Positions 27,145-34,455 of a stretch of 64,000 nucleotides of DNA are shown here, one piece after another. Under the pieces are notes generated by a model. The model was not told the DNA's origin. It searched no databases and saw only the letters and a list, made by a program, of their open reading frames with translations. The position numbers and the translations under genes are program-made. The stretch's first letter is position 1. The number at the start of each line of letters is the position of its first letter. The stretch spans positions 1,674,001 through 1,738,000 of the forward strand of contig NZ_CP161805.1 in assembly GCF_040801785.1 (NCBI RefSeq). Direction: 5' to 3'. This DNA is from Sulfitobacter sp. LCG007 (GTDB lineage: Bacteria; Pseudomonadota; Alphaproteobacteria; Rhodobacterales; Rhodobacteraceae).

Positions 27145-28113
27145 TCAGGATTGGAGGGCGAGAAGCTGGCGGCGGGTAAGCAGACCGGTCGGATCCTCCG
27201 AGCGGCTCTGCTGGAATGCAGAGATCGCTTCGCGGGTCTGAGGGCCGAACACACCGTCGACGAGGCCACGGTAAAAGCCCTGTTCGCGCAGCGCTCTCTG
27301 GATGCCCCGCCTGGTCGAGGACGGGAGCGACTGTTCCAGAATGCTCAGGTCTTCGGCTGTCTCGGCCGTGGGCTCGGGGGCGGCTTCGCTCACCTCTTCG
27401 AGTGCCGCTGCAGGAGTGATTTCGGCAGGCGGCTCCGAGGCCGGCTCCGGCGCAGCGCGCAGCAGGACTGCCTCAGGTGGCACATGCGAGAGCGTCACGC
27501 CGTTCTTGCTGGCGATGCCGCGCAGCAGGTCGACAACGTCGACTTCTTCCTGCCTGGAAGCGGCTTCGAGCACCGTCAGGATCGGTCCGAAGGCATCGGT
27601 CCCTGTCACCGCCACGGCGGACGCACCTGAAACCGGCTCCGGGGCGCCGGTGATCCTGTTGATGCCGCCGGGCAGGTCGGCGGGTGGCGCGGCGACCGTC
27701 AGCAGAACGGCGCCCCCCTGCGCGGAGAGCGCGGCGGATCGGGCGAAGGCCAGCGTCGGAATTGCCTGCGTGAAAAGGTCGGTGGACCGGTCGAGCCGGG
27801 CACCTGCCGGCAGCACGTAGCCGCGCCCCTCGAAGGTCACCGCCGGGGCGTCGAGATAGACGAAGGTGGCGCGGGCATCTGTCGCTTCGCGCGCGAAGCG
27901 CTTGAGGATCGCGCGCAGCTGCGCGTTGCCGGGATCGGCAACCCGCAGCGTTTCGACGCCCATGAGCTGCAGCTGGGTCTGAACTGCATCGGCCCTGGCA
28001 GCGCCATCACCCACGGAAACCACGAGCGCGACAGCACGGTCGCTGTCCTGTGCCAGGAGCAGCAGCGGAAAGAGCATCAGGCTCAGGGTCGTCAGAACAG
28101 CGCGCGCTAGCAT
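27145..28113 (-). CDS. Exported caspase-fold protein without catalytic dyad, with peptidoglycan-binding domain
   Basis: A 322-residue protein. A signal peptide covers about 1-21. Residues about 26-230 have the strand/helix pattern of caspase-like peptidase C14 proteins, including the region TFVYLDAPAVTFEGRGYVLP. In active members the first part reads FYYSGHG with the catalytic His; here no His is present, and no DACR-like Cys site follows. An acidic, Pro/Glu-rich linker leads to a C-terminal peptidoglycan-binding domain (about 258-320; VDGVFGPQTREAISAFQ). It is probably periplasmic and non-enzymatic. The frame is open 40 codons further upstream; the ATG at 28113 creates the signal peptide. 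Confidence 0.72.
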   Translation of the reverse strand: MLARAVLTTLSLMLFPLLLLAQDSDRAVALVVSVGDGAARADAVQTQLQLMGVETLRVADPGNAQLRAILKRFAREATDARATFVYLDAPAVTFEGRGYVLPAGARLDRSTDLFTQAIPTLAFARSAALSAQGGAVLLTVAAPPADLPGGINRITGAPEPVSGASAVAVTGTDAFGPILTVLEAASRQEEVDVVDLLRGIASKNGVTLSHVPPEAVLLRAAPEPASEPPAEITPAAALEEVSEAAPEPTAETAEDLSILEQSLPSSTRRGIQRALREQGFYRGLVDGVFGPQTREAISAFQQSRSEDPTGLLTRRQLLALQS

Positions 28114-28268
28114 GGCGGAGCCTCTCTCGGTTGGCGTCGTGATGCCGGGGAGAAGAAGCAGCGGCGCGAAACAGCGCGCGACCTCTCGGCTCCGGTCACC
28201 CAGTAGGTGCCGCGAGCCGGGCGCAAGGTTCATGCCGTGGAAGATTTTTTCCGCATCGCGGGCCCAGT

Positions 28269-29462
28269 TCAGTCGTGACAGGCCACGGTCGAGGTTTCGA
28301 GCGCGCGCAGCGCTTCGCAGGCATCGATCATGGGCACGTCTCGATGCATCACGATCGCGCCGTGAAGGGCATCCGCGATGTCGCGCGCATCGAGATCGTG
28401 GTGCCTTGCGCGCAGAAGCGCGACGAGGCCGCTCACATGGGCGGCCGCAACCGACGAGCCGGAGACATAGCGGTACCGATTGTCGGGCGCGGTGCTCAGG
28501 ACGTCGAGCGCCGGGGCGGGTACCCGAGGTCCGGAGCCGTTGCCGGCGGCGATGACTCCGGGCAGCGATGCCGGGAAGGCGGGCTCTGGGTTTTCGCCCG
28601 CGGCGGCCACGACGGTCACGCCCGCCGCCTCCGCCGCCTCGACCAGCTCCTGCAGCAGCGCATCGGGCGGGCCTGCAAGGCTCATGTTCAGCACGTCGAC
28701 ATCGTTCAGAATGGCAAAGTTGAGTGCCCGGGCCAGCGAGAAGCTGTTGCAGCGCCCCGTTTCATCCCGAGGCTGCCAGCACGCGCGCAGCCCGACGAGC
28801 TCGGCCCGAGGGGCGACCCCGGTCATGCCGAGTCCGTCTTCGGCATTTGCGGCGATGATCCCGGCCATGGCGGTTCCATGAGCCTCGGCCGCATGGTCCT
28901 GCGCGTTGCCGACGAAATCGCGCAGGTCGGCGACCCGGTTGGCGAGATCCGGGTGGTCGGCGTCGATGGCGCTGTCGATCACGCCGACGCGCACACCGGC
29001 GCCGGTGCTGATCCGATGGGCGGCGGCGGCATTGATCTGGCGCAGCGCACCCTGCGCCGCGACCAGCGGCGCGCGCCCGATCGATTCCATGACCTCGAAT
29101 TCGCCCATTCGCTGCACCGTGCGGATCTGCGGGTCGGCCCGCATCCGCGAGATCAGCGCATCGAGGTCAGTCGTGCCCGCGGTGTCGAAAACCAGGCAAT
29201 GCACGTCGAGCGATTGCAGCGGCCATTCGGCGGTCAGAGTGACGTCGAAGCGGGTTTCGATCTCGGCGGCCAGGGCGCTCAGCGCGTCCGGGCCGGACTG
29301 CGGCACCGTGAGGATCAGATGGGTCCGCGCCGCGATGCCGTCTGCCGGCACCAGCCGCCACGGCCGGTCCTGCTGCGCCTGCAGAGGGCCGGGCAGCACC
29401 AGGGCGGACATCAGCAGGGCGGACAACAGCAGGGCGAAGGGGAAACGCAGCATCGCGATCAC
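28269..29462 (-). CDS. Secreted subtilisin-like serine protease (S8)
   Basis: A 397-residue exported subtilase. The signal peptide covers about 1-29. A propeptide-like region (about 45-125) of I9 character ends in ADPQIRTVQR. The catalytic domain has Asp163 (VIDSAID), His195 (AHGTAMAG) and Ser337 (SGSSVAAAHVSG). The usual oxyanion Asn in AAGN appears as AAGEN, so a Glu occupies the expected position with Asn next to it. The GTG start at 29462 overlaps the anti-sigma stop (GTGA); an ATG three codons later is equally possible. It is followed by a 155-base gap. Confidence 0.88.
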   Translation of the reverse strand: MIAMLRFPFALLLSALLMSALVLPGPLQAQQDRPWRLVPADGIAARTHLILTVPQSGPDALSALAAEIETRFDVTLTAEWPLQSLDVHCLVFDTAGTTDLDALISRMRADPQIRTVQRMGEFEVMESIGRAPLVAAQGALRQINAAAAHRISTGAGVRVGVIDSAIDADHPDLANRVADLRDFVGNAQDHAAEAHGTAMAGIIAANAEDGLGMTGVAPRAELVGLRACWQPRDETGRCNSFSLARALNFAILNDVDVLNMSLAGPPDALLQELVEAAEAAGVTVVAAAGENPEPAFPASLPGVIAAGNGSGPRVPAPALDVLSTAPDNRYRYVSGSSVAAAHVSGLVALLRARHHDLDARDIADALHGAIVMHRDVPMIDACEALRALETSTVACHD

Positions 29463-30115
29463 TTGTCGGGCGCGGCGAACAGAACCTCCGAACCGGCCAT
29501 CAGATCCGTCGCCGCGGTTTCGAGATCGGCACCCGGGGCCGCGGCGGCGGTGTAGATGCCCGTGGCGGATGGACCATCGAGCAGCGTCAGCCCATGCGCG
29601 GCGAGCAGGCTGGCCAGATCATCCTCGGTCAGATCGACCGCAAGTTGAAACTTTATCGCCTGACGGGCATCCGAGCCGCTGGTCAACGTCCGGAACGCAT
29701 CGTCCTGCGGTCGAAAGACAACGAGCGCCGCGACAAGCGCGCAGGCAGCGACACCGATCCCTCCATATGCGTAGCCCCCGCGCAAACCGGAAAGCCAGCC
29801 CTTCGACTCCTTCCGGGGCGCACGGGCCCGCGACTCGGATTCGATCTGGCGGCGCAGCTTTTCCCAACTACGGTCGACGGGGGCCTCAGAAGGGTCGAAC
29901 GTGGCGACCTGCTTTGCAAGTTTGACCTGTCTTGCGACTTCGGCGGCAAAGTGAGAAGAGATCCGGGCCTGGTGGCGGACCAGTTCGGCTTCGTCGGCGG
30001 GCAGACTGCCGTTCACGTACCAGGGGATCAGTTCCCAGGCGGTCTCGTAGGCCTCTGACCTCGGCGTTTCGGGGGCGTCATGCAACTGCATTCTCCGACT
30101 TTGCAGGCGACTCAT
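29459..30115 (-). CDS. Membrane anti-sigma factor
   Basis: A 218-residue single-pass protein. The cytoplasmic part has the anti-sigma pattern around WELIPWYVNGSLPADEAELV but lacks the HxxxCxxC zinc site of ZAS proteins. A membrane helix lies at about 117-134. The periplasmic domain (about 150-216) has the strand-helix-strand pattern with GPSATGIY and ends in VLFAAPD. It overlaps the sigma gene upstream and the subtilase downstream. The start is uncertain between 30115 and the ATG at 30091. Confidence 0.82.
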   Translation of the reverse strand: MSRLQSRRMQLHDAPETPRSEAYETAWELIPWYVNGSLPADEAELVRHQARISSHFAAEVARQVKLAKQVATFDPSEAPVDRSWEKLRRQIESESRARAPRKESKGWLSGLRGGYAYGGIGVAACALVAALVVFRPQDDAFRTLTSGSDARQAIKFQLAVDLTEDDLASLLAAHGLTLLDGPSATGIYTAAAAPGADLETAATDLMAGSEVLFAAPDK

Positions 30116-30677
30116 CCGACAGCATCTCGCGCAGGCGCTTGCGAGCCGTCATCATGCGCGTCTTCACCGTGCCGACGGGGCATTCGAGGATTTCCGCGAT
30201 CTCGGTGTAGAGATATCCGTTGTAATATGTAAACTCCACAACCGCGCGCAATTCCGGCGAGAGCTGACGAAGGGCGGCTGCGAGATCCTTCTTGTGCATC
30301 ACCGTGGTCTCGGTGTCGCTGCCGTCCGACAGAAGTGCTTCATCCAATTCCACGTCTCCTTTGCGCTTGAGCTGCTTCGCACGCTGCTTGAGGGCCATGC
30401 GGTAGGCGATGCCGAATATCCAGGACGAGGGCTTGGACAGCCCCTGAAAGCGATCTGCGGTGCGCCAGACCGTCATCAGGACATCGTTGGCGACTTCCTC
30501 GGCGGATTCAGCGTTGTCCGTAATGCGCCGGGCAAAGTGCATGACCTTGGGAAAGTACTTGCTGTGGATTTCCTCGAAGGCGTTCACGTCACCGTTTGCA
30601 ACAGCAGCCAGCAGGGCTTCGTCTGTCCGTGGTTTGGGGCCTAGGCGCGCGGCCTTGAGGGTGTTGAGTATGCGCAT
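30078..30677 (-). CDS. ECF RNA polymerase sigma factor
   Basis: A sigma-70 of the ECF type, 199 residues from the ATG at 30677 (a GTG at 30692 would add 5). The sigma-2 region includes NDVLMTVWRTADRFQ and SSWIFGIAYR. Sigma-4 contains the helix-turn-helix ending CPVGTVKTRMMTARKRLRE. It overlaps the anti-sigma gene, the standard arrangement for a sigma factor held by its partner. All genes down to the phosphatase 30 kb away lie in the same direction, so it may drive part or all of the T6SS cluster. Confidence 0.9.
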   Translation of the reverse strand: MRILNTLKAARLGPKPRTDEALLAAVANGDVNAFEEIHSKYFPKVMHFARRITDNAESAEEVANDVLMTVWRTADRFQGLSKPSSWIFGIAYRMALKQRAKQLKRKGDVELDEALLSDGSDTETTVMHKKDLAAALRQLSPELRAVVEFTYYNGYLYTEIAEILECPVGTVKTRMMTARKRLREMLSDESPAKSENAVA

Positions 30678-30725
30678 ACTGATAAACGTCACTTTGCTGT
30701 CTGCGGTAGTGGGTGCCTTGCCGGT

Positions 30726-30741
30726 CGATGAAGGTTCATCG
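30726..30741. promoter_or_regulatory. Palindrome upstream of the ECF sigma gene
   Basis: An inverted repeat with 7-base perfect arms (CGATGAA and TTCATCG) and a 2-base centre, about 50 bases before the sigma-factor start codon. The symmetry suits a dimeric DNA-binding regulator. No regulator is identified. Confidence 0.35.
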
Positions 30742-30995
30742 GATCCACAAAATAATGGCGGGTGGGCGGACTACCTTGGGGAGAGGGTGCATACGGCGGG
30801 GGATTCATGGGTCGGGCGGGCATCCTCTTGCGCGCCCGACTGTCGGGGCCCTGGAGGATGCGGGAAAATCGGCTCAAACCCGCCTTGAGGCGGTCACAGG
30901 ACTCTGCGGACCGCTCGTTTTGTTCCAGGATCGTGCAAGAGGGGCCTTTCTCGGTCGGTGCCGCGCCGCGGCGATGGTTCGCCGTGTGGGCGTGG

Positions 30996-31016
30996 AAAAA
31001 GCCCTCCAGGGGCTTT
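30996..31016 (-). terminator. Rho-independent terminator of the split small gene
   Basis: On the minus strand a 7-bp stem (AAAGCCC / GGGCTTT) with a 5-base loop is followed by further T residues. It lies about 170 bases after the stop at 31185 and would end that transcript before the sigma-factor promoter. Confidence 0.6.
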
Positions 31017-31184
31017 CCCGGTGGCTGTACACGACCGGGGACCCGAGAACCGTTGTCGCTACCGTTGTATTTTCCGTTGAAATTTGCCTGCGCCGCGTAT
31101 CTTGCTGCAACGGCTGCGCGATTTCTCACGCAGCCCGGATAATCGGAACCTTCCTGAAAGCAATTGTGGTGGAAGGCGGCGGCC

Positions 31185-31514
31185 TCACAGGTTGAGCATC
31201 CTTGCGGCCTTCAGTTCGCCGAATACATCGCGCTTGCCGCTGCCCTTGCTGCCCTTCGCTTTTGTCGCCTCGAGTTCCTTGTTGAGCCGATCGATCTTTG
31301 ACTCCTTCCCGAAGAGCGCTTCGAGGAAGATTTGCTTCACCACGTCGACGTGCTTCCTGTCGCTGAGGTTCAGCTTTTTCGCGGCATCGGTTGCCGTCTG
31401 GCCCGGGTTCGTCCTGCCGGTCACGCGCTGGCAGTGATAGTCGACAAAAGCCTTGCTGTCGAAGAAGCCCGGCACCGCCTTGCTGTCGATGACCTTCACG
31501 CAATACTGCTTCAT
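31185..31514 (-). CDS. Unknown small protein, possibly the C-terminal half of a split gene
   Basis: A 109-residue charged soluble reading frame with a lysine-rich C-terminus (KGSKGSGKR). Its ATG directly follows the TAA of the preceding frame and both are in the same reading frame. There is no Shine-Dalgarno sequence before this ATG. It could be a translationally coupled partner, or the distal half of one ~208-residue protein interrupted by a stop codon. I recognise no family. Base composition is slightly lower in GC than that of its neighbours. Confidence 0.5.
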   Translation of the reverse strand: MKQYCVKVIDSKAVPGFFDSKAFVDYHCQRVTGRTNPGQTATDAAKKLNLSDRKHVDVVKQIFLEALFGKESKIDRLNKELEATKAKGSKGSGKRDVFGELKAARMLNL

Positions 31515-31811
31515 TTAGTCGATGACGTTCTTGTACTCGGGCGATTTCCAGTTCTCGCTGCCGGCCGCGGCGTCTGCGATCTGTTGCATCTTCGGGGAGA
31601 TATCGATCTTGTGCGGCGCGCCCGTGCGGAAGAACATGTCGTAGCGCACATGTGGTTTGGCATGGGCCGTGATGTAGACCAGAAACGCCTTGTAGGCGGT
31701 AGTCTGCACATAGGAGTTGAAGGCTCTCAGCAGATCGATGTCCTTGGCGATCTTGGAGATAGCGGTCGGATATGTCACGAGACCGACTTTTTTCGACACT
31801 GGGGGATCCAT
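31515..31811 (-). CDS. Unknown small protein, possibly the N-terminal half of a split gene
   Basis: A 98-residue reading frame, soluble, with aromatic-rich middle (AFLVYITAHAKPHVRYDMFF). It ends in TAA followed at once by the ATG of the next frame in phase. Upstream, a different frame with protein-like composition reaches a run of six A residues near the start codon, so an additional frameshift is possible. I recognise no family and cannot say whether it is functional. Confidence 0.5.
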   Translation of the reverse strand: MDPPVSKKVGLVTYPTAISKIAKDIDLLRAFNSYVQTTAYKAFLVYITAHAKPHVRYDMFFRTGAPHKIDISPKMQQIADAAAGSENWKSPEYKNVID

Positions 31812-31886
31812 TCTTGAGCGGCCCTGCGAGGCCTGCTTGGGCGTTGAGCAGGGAGCGGCTGGACACCTGTTCGGTCACGCTGCCGC

Positions 31887-31953
31887 CGTCTGCGCCCTGT
31901 AAGTGCGGCGAAACGCACAAAAGGTTCATCTTTACGCGCGTTTGGCGCAGACG
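31887..31953 (-). promoter_or_regulatory. Structured RNA-like leader upstream of the split gene
   Basis: A perfect 10-bp inverted repeat (31887-31896 with 31944-31953) encloses a second 5-bp hairpin (31903-31907 with 31914-31918) and a short third pairing (GTAA/TTAC at 31899-31902 and 31932-31935, or AAAG/CTTT). It ends about 75 bases before the first start codon of the split gene. It could be a transcript leader; no known riboswitch class is recognised. Confidence 0.35.
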
Positions 31954-32084
31954 AGCGTTGTCCCGTGGCGGCCTGGTGCTGCAGCGGATGACGCCGGACG
32001 CGGCCGACGACACCTTTTGACAGGCGGGCTGCCCGCGAAATCGAGCGGGGTGAGGTTCCCGATGACCGGGGAGTTGGCGCGCCG

Positions 32085-33260
32085 CTAGAGGCTCCCCGTC
32101 TCGCGCGGGTAGGCCAGACCGGGGCTTTTGTCGATGGAAAGGACGGATCCGAAGGCAATGGTTACGCAGGCCAGCACCCCCAGCAGAGACAGCGCGGTCG
32201 GCAGGCTGGTGGCATGGGCGATGAAGCCAAGGACCGGCGGGCCCAGCAGCATGCCGCCGTAGCTCAGCGTGGCGACACTTGCGATGGCCCTGCCGGGCGG
32301 AACCTCCGGATCCGCCGCGGCGCGGGAAAACGCCAGCGGCATTATCACGGCATAGCCGACCCCGAGCAGGGCGAAGCCCACCAGGGCAACCGCCAGCACG
32401 GGCGCGGTCACGACGATGATGGCACCGGCCAGCGCGCAGCACCCCGACAGTCGGGCCGCCAGTGCCGGTCCGAGACGGGCAATGACGATGCCCCCAGACA
32501 GCCGCATCGCGACCATCGTCACCGAGAATGCCGCATAGCCGAGCGCTGCCTGGGCCGGGGTCGCGCCGAGGACCGTATCGAGGTAGACCGCGCTCCAGTC
32601 AGCCATCGCGCCTTCGCCGACGCAGGTCGCGAAGGCGACGAGGCCGACGGCCAGCAACGCCTTCTTCGGAAGCGCGAACACCGCGCCCTGATGGGGCGTG
32701 CTGCCTTGGCCGGCCCAGGGGCGGGACGTCATGAAGAACATCGCCACGCTGAGGCAGGCCGCAGCGGCGAGAAAATGGGCCGGAACCCCGAGACCGGCGA
32801 GGCCGGCGACAAAACCGCTGAGCGCGCCGGCACCCGCGCCGAGGCTGAACATGCCGTGAAAGATCGACATGACGGACCGCGCAAGCGCGCGCTCGACCTC
32901 GGCCGCCCAGGCGTTCATGGCCACATCCATTCCGCCGTGCCCGACTCCGAAGATTCCCAGAAACAGCGCCAGCGTCCAGACGTTCGGGGCAAAGGCCAGC
33001 AGGACCAGACCGACCAGATAGATCCCCGCCAGCCAGCGCGTCAGGCGCCAGGCGCCAAGCCGGTCCGTCAGCGTCCCGGCGAAGGGAAAGGATGCGATGG
33101 CCCCGCCGGCCAGCATCAGCAGCAGCAGGCCCAGCGTGTCGGGTTCGAGCGCGAGCCGCTCGACGAAAGCGGGAATGCGTGAGGCCCAGACGCCGAAAAG
33201 CGCGCCATTGAGAAAGAACGCGGCGCTGACCGCGGGGAAGGGGGCGCGCAGATCAGGCAT
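32085..33260 (-). CDS. Major facilitator superfamily transporter
   Basis: A 391-residue membrane protein with about 12 hydrophobic helices, an MFS pattern in two halves, and a loop rich in basic residues mid-protein. It resembles fucose/sugar-type or YbjJ-like MFS permeases; the substrate is unknown. The ATG at 33260 overlaps the stop of the DeoR-type regulator by 8 bases, so the regulator probably controls this transporter. An open frame 41 codons further upstream lies inside the regulator gene and is rejected. Confidence 0.85.
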   Translation of the reverse strand: MPDLRAPFPAVSAAFFLNGALFGVWASRIPAFVERLALEPDTLGLLLLMLAGGAIASFPFAGTLTDRLGAWRLTRWLAGIYLVGLVLLAFAPNVWTLALFLGIFGVGHGGMDVAMNAWAAEVERALARSVMSIFHGMFSLGAGAGALSGFVAGLAGLGVPAHFLAAAACLSVAMFFMTSRPWAGQGSTPHQGAVFALPKKALLAVGLVAFATCVGEGAMADWSAVYLDTVLGATPAQAALGYAAFSVTMVAMRLSGGIVIARLGPALAARLSGCCALAGAIIVVTAPVLAVALVGFALLGVGYAVIMPLAFSRAAADPEVPPGRAIASVATLSYGGMLLGPPVLGFIAHATSLPTALSLLGVLACVTIAFGSVLSIDKSPGLAYPRETGSL

Positions 33261-34008
33261 GGTGCACCTCGATCCCGGCGGCCCCGAAAGCGGCGGTATT
33301 CGAGGCCGCGGCGTCGGTGACAAGCATGTCGATCCCTTCCGGCGCGAGAGTTCTGTGGCGCGCCCGGCGACCGACCTTTGCACCGGCGCTCACCACGATG
33401 ACGCGGGTGGCGTTCCGGGCCATCCGGCGCTTGGTTTCCGACTCGGCCAGGATGTCCGAACTCAATCCGAAGTCCGCGTCGATTCCGCAGGCGCCCAGCA
33501 GGGCGACATCCGCCGCAAGCGCGGCCAGTTGGGCACTGCAATCGGTCCCGGTGGCGATGCCGCCCGAGGCGCTCAGGTGACCCCCGATCAGATGCACGTC
33601 GATTCCGGCCTCGTGGCAGGCGATGGCGACCCAGGGCGATGGCGTCGCAACCAGCAAATCCGGCCTGGGTGTCAGCGCGCGCGCGACCGCGAGCGTGGTC
33701 TGTCCGCCGTCTACAAGGATCGTGCTGGCCGACGCGAGATGGCCTGCGGCTGCCCTGGCGATCGGCTCGAGTCCGGGATCCTGCCGGGACAGCTTTTCCC
33801 GCAAGGGCGCGGCAGGTGGCATGAGCGGCACGACGCCGCCGCGCACACGCTCCGCGAGGCCGGACGCCTCGAGCGCGATCACGTCGCGCCTGGCGGTGTC
33901 GATGGACACGCCGAATTCCTCCGCGATATCAGAGAGCGACAGCGGGGTTCCGGCGCGCAGGCGCTCGGCCAGTTCGCGCTGCCGGGTGTCGGGAATGTTT
34001 AGGGTCAT
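33253..34008 (-). CDS. DeoR-family transcriptional regulator
   Basis: A 251-residue regulator. The N-terminal winged helix-turn-helix includes SLSDIAEEFGVSIDTARRDV, the DeoR signature. The C-terminal DeoRC sugar-phosphate-sensing domain has ILVDGGQTTLAVA and SETKRRM. It most likely represses the overlapping MFS gene in response to a phosphorylated sugar. The ATG at 34008 gives a normal start; the open frame upstream is not protein-like. Confidence 0.88.
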   Translation of the reverse strand: MTLNIPDTRQRELAERLRAGTPLSLSDIAEEFGVSIDTARRDVIALEASGLAERVRGGVVPLMPPAAPLREKLSRQDPGLEPIARAAAGHLASASTILVDGGQTTLAVARALTPRPDLLVATPSPWVAIACHEAGIDVHLIGGHLSASGGIATGTDCSAQLAALAADVALLGACGIDADFGLSSDILAESETKRRMARNATRVIVVSAGAKVGRRARHRTLAPEGIDMLVTDAAASNTAAFGAAGIEVHHA

Positions 34009-34166
34009 GCCACATCTCGCAGAAAGCCGCATCATGCTGCATAACATGGCAAACGACCTGTGCAACAACAAACCGCCGATCACGGTCCGTCATCGGGCGT
34101 CGGCGGTTCGAGCCAGCTGGCTCAGGCTATCACTGCGGGAGGTCGGGTGCTGGAGCTTCCCAAACA

Positions 34167-34194
34167 CGAACCGCCGCGCATGGGCGGCGGTTCG
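34167..34194. repeat. Perfect 11-bp hairpin/inverted repeat
   Basis: Arms 34167-34177 and 34184-34194 (CGAACCGCCGC and its complement) with a 6-base loop. Part of the right arm (GGCGGTTCGAG) recurs about 80 bases to the left. It lies about 160 bases upstream of the DeoR start. It could be an operator or a transcript hairpin; no T run follows. Confidence 0.45.
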
Positions 34195-34368
34195 AGGAAG
34201 CATCTCACTTGTGCGCTCTGAGATTACGCGATCCTGCTGGTTTGAGGCGCAACAGACTGGCTTCCTGAAATCACCATACCACAATCCTGGGCGAGTCGCA
34301 TGCCGTAATGCCCGGTCGGTTAATGGGCGCATTCGGCGGGGCAGGCAGCGACGCTGCGACGAAAGGCC

Positions 34369-34390
34369 AAAACCCGGCGCAATGGCCGGG
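34369..34390 (-). terminator. Rho-independent terminator after the DUF882 gene
   Basis: On the minus strand a 6-bp GC stem (CCCGGC / GCCGGG, 6-base loop) is followed directly by TTTT. It lies about 65 bases after the stop of the DUF882 gene. Confidence 0.65.
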
Positions 34391-34455
34391 ATCAACGAAC
34401 GCAACTAGGATAGAATGGCTGCCGGGGGCCGGCCCGGAAAATCCGGTCTGAGGCC

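Larger units (their letters stand above)
30678..31184. other. Gene-free stretch upstream of the sigma factor
   Basis: About 500 bases between the sigma gene and the small unknown genes. No convincing protein is seen on either strand. It should contain the promoter of the sigma-factor operon. Two marked sites lie in it: a palindrome at 30726-30741 and a terminator at 30996-31016. I could not identify a clear ECF -35/-10 pair. Confidence 0.5.
34009..34455. other. Gene-free stretch upstream of the DeoR regulator
   Basis: About 450 bases without a convincing gene. It holds the presumed promoter of the regulator-transporter pair, an 11-bp hairpin at 34167-34194, a second copy of the sequence GGCGGTTCGAG near 34103, and a terminator at 34369-34390 for the DUF882 gene. 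A 104-codon frame on the minus strand is not protein-like. Confidence 0.5.

Noticed and set aside
30689-31142. Overlapping frames of 120-160 codons on both strands upstream of the sigma factor
   Set aside because: Composition is Arg/Pro/Ser-rich with no consistent codon bias, and a terminator hairpin lies inside them.
32026-32045. GCGGG-CTG-CCCGC hairpin downstream of the MFS gene
   Set aside because: A 5-bp stem with no T run on the relevant strand is too weak to call a terminator.
34090-34404. 104-codon minus-strand frame between the DeoR and DUF882 genes
   Set aside because: It runs through a hairpin and a terminator, and has no ribosome site or protein-like pattern.
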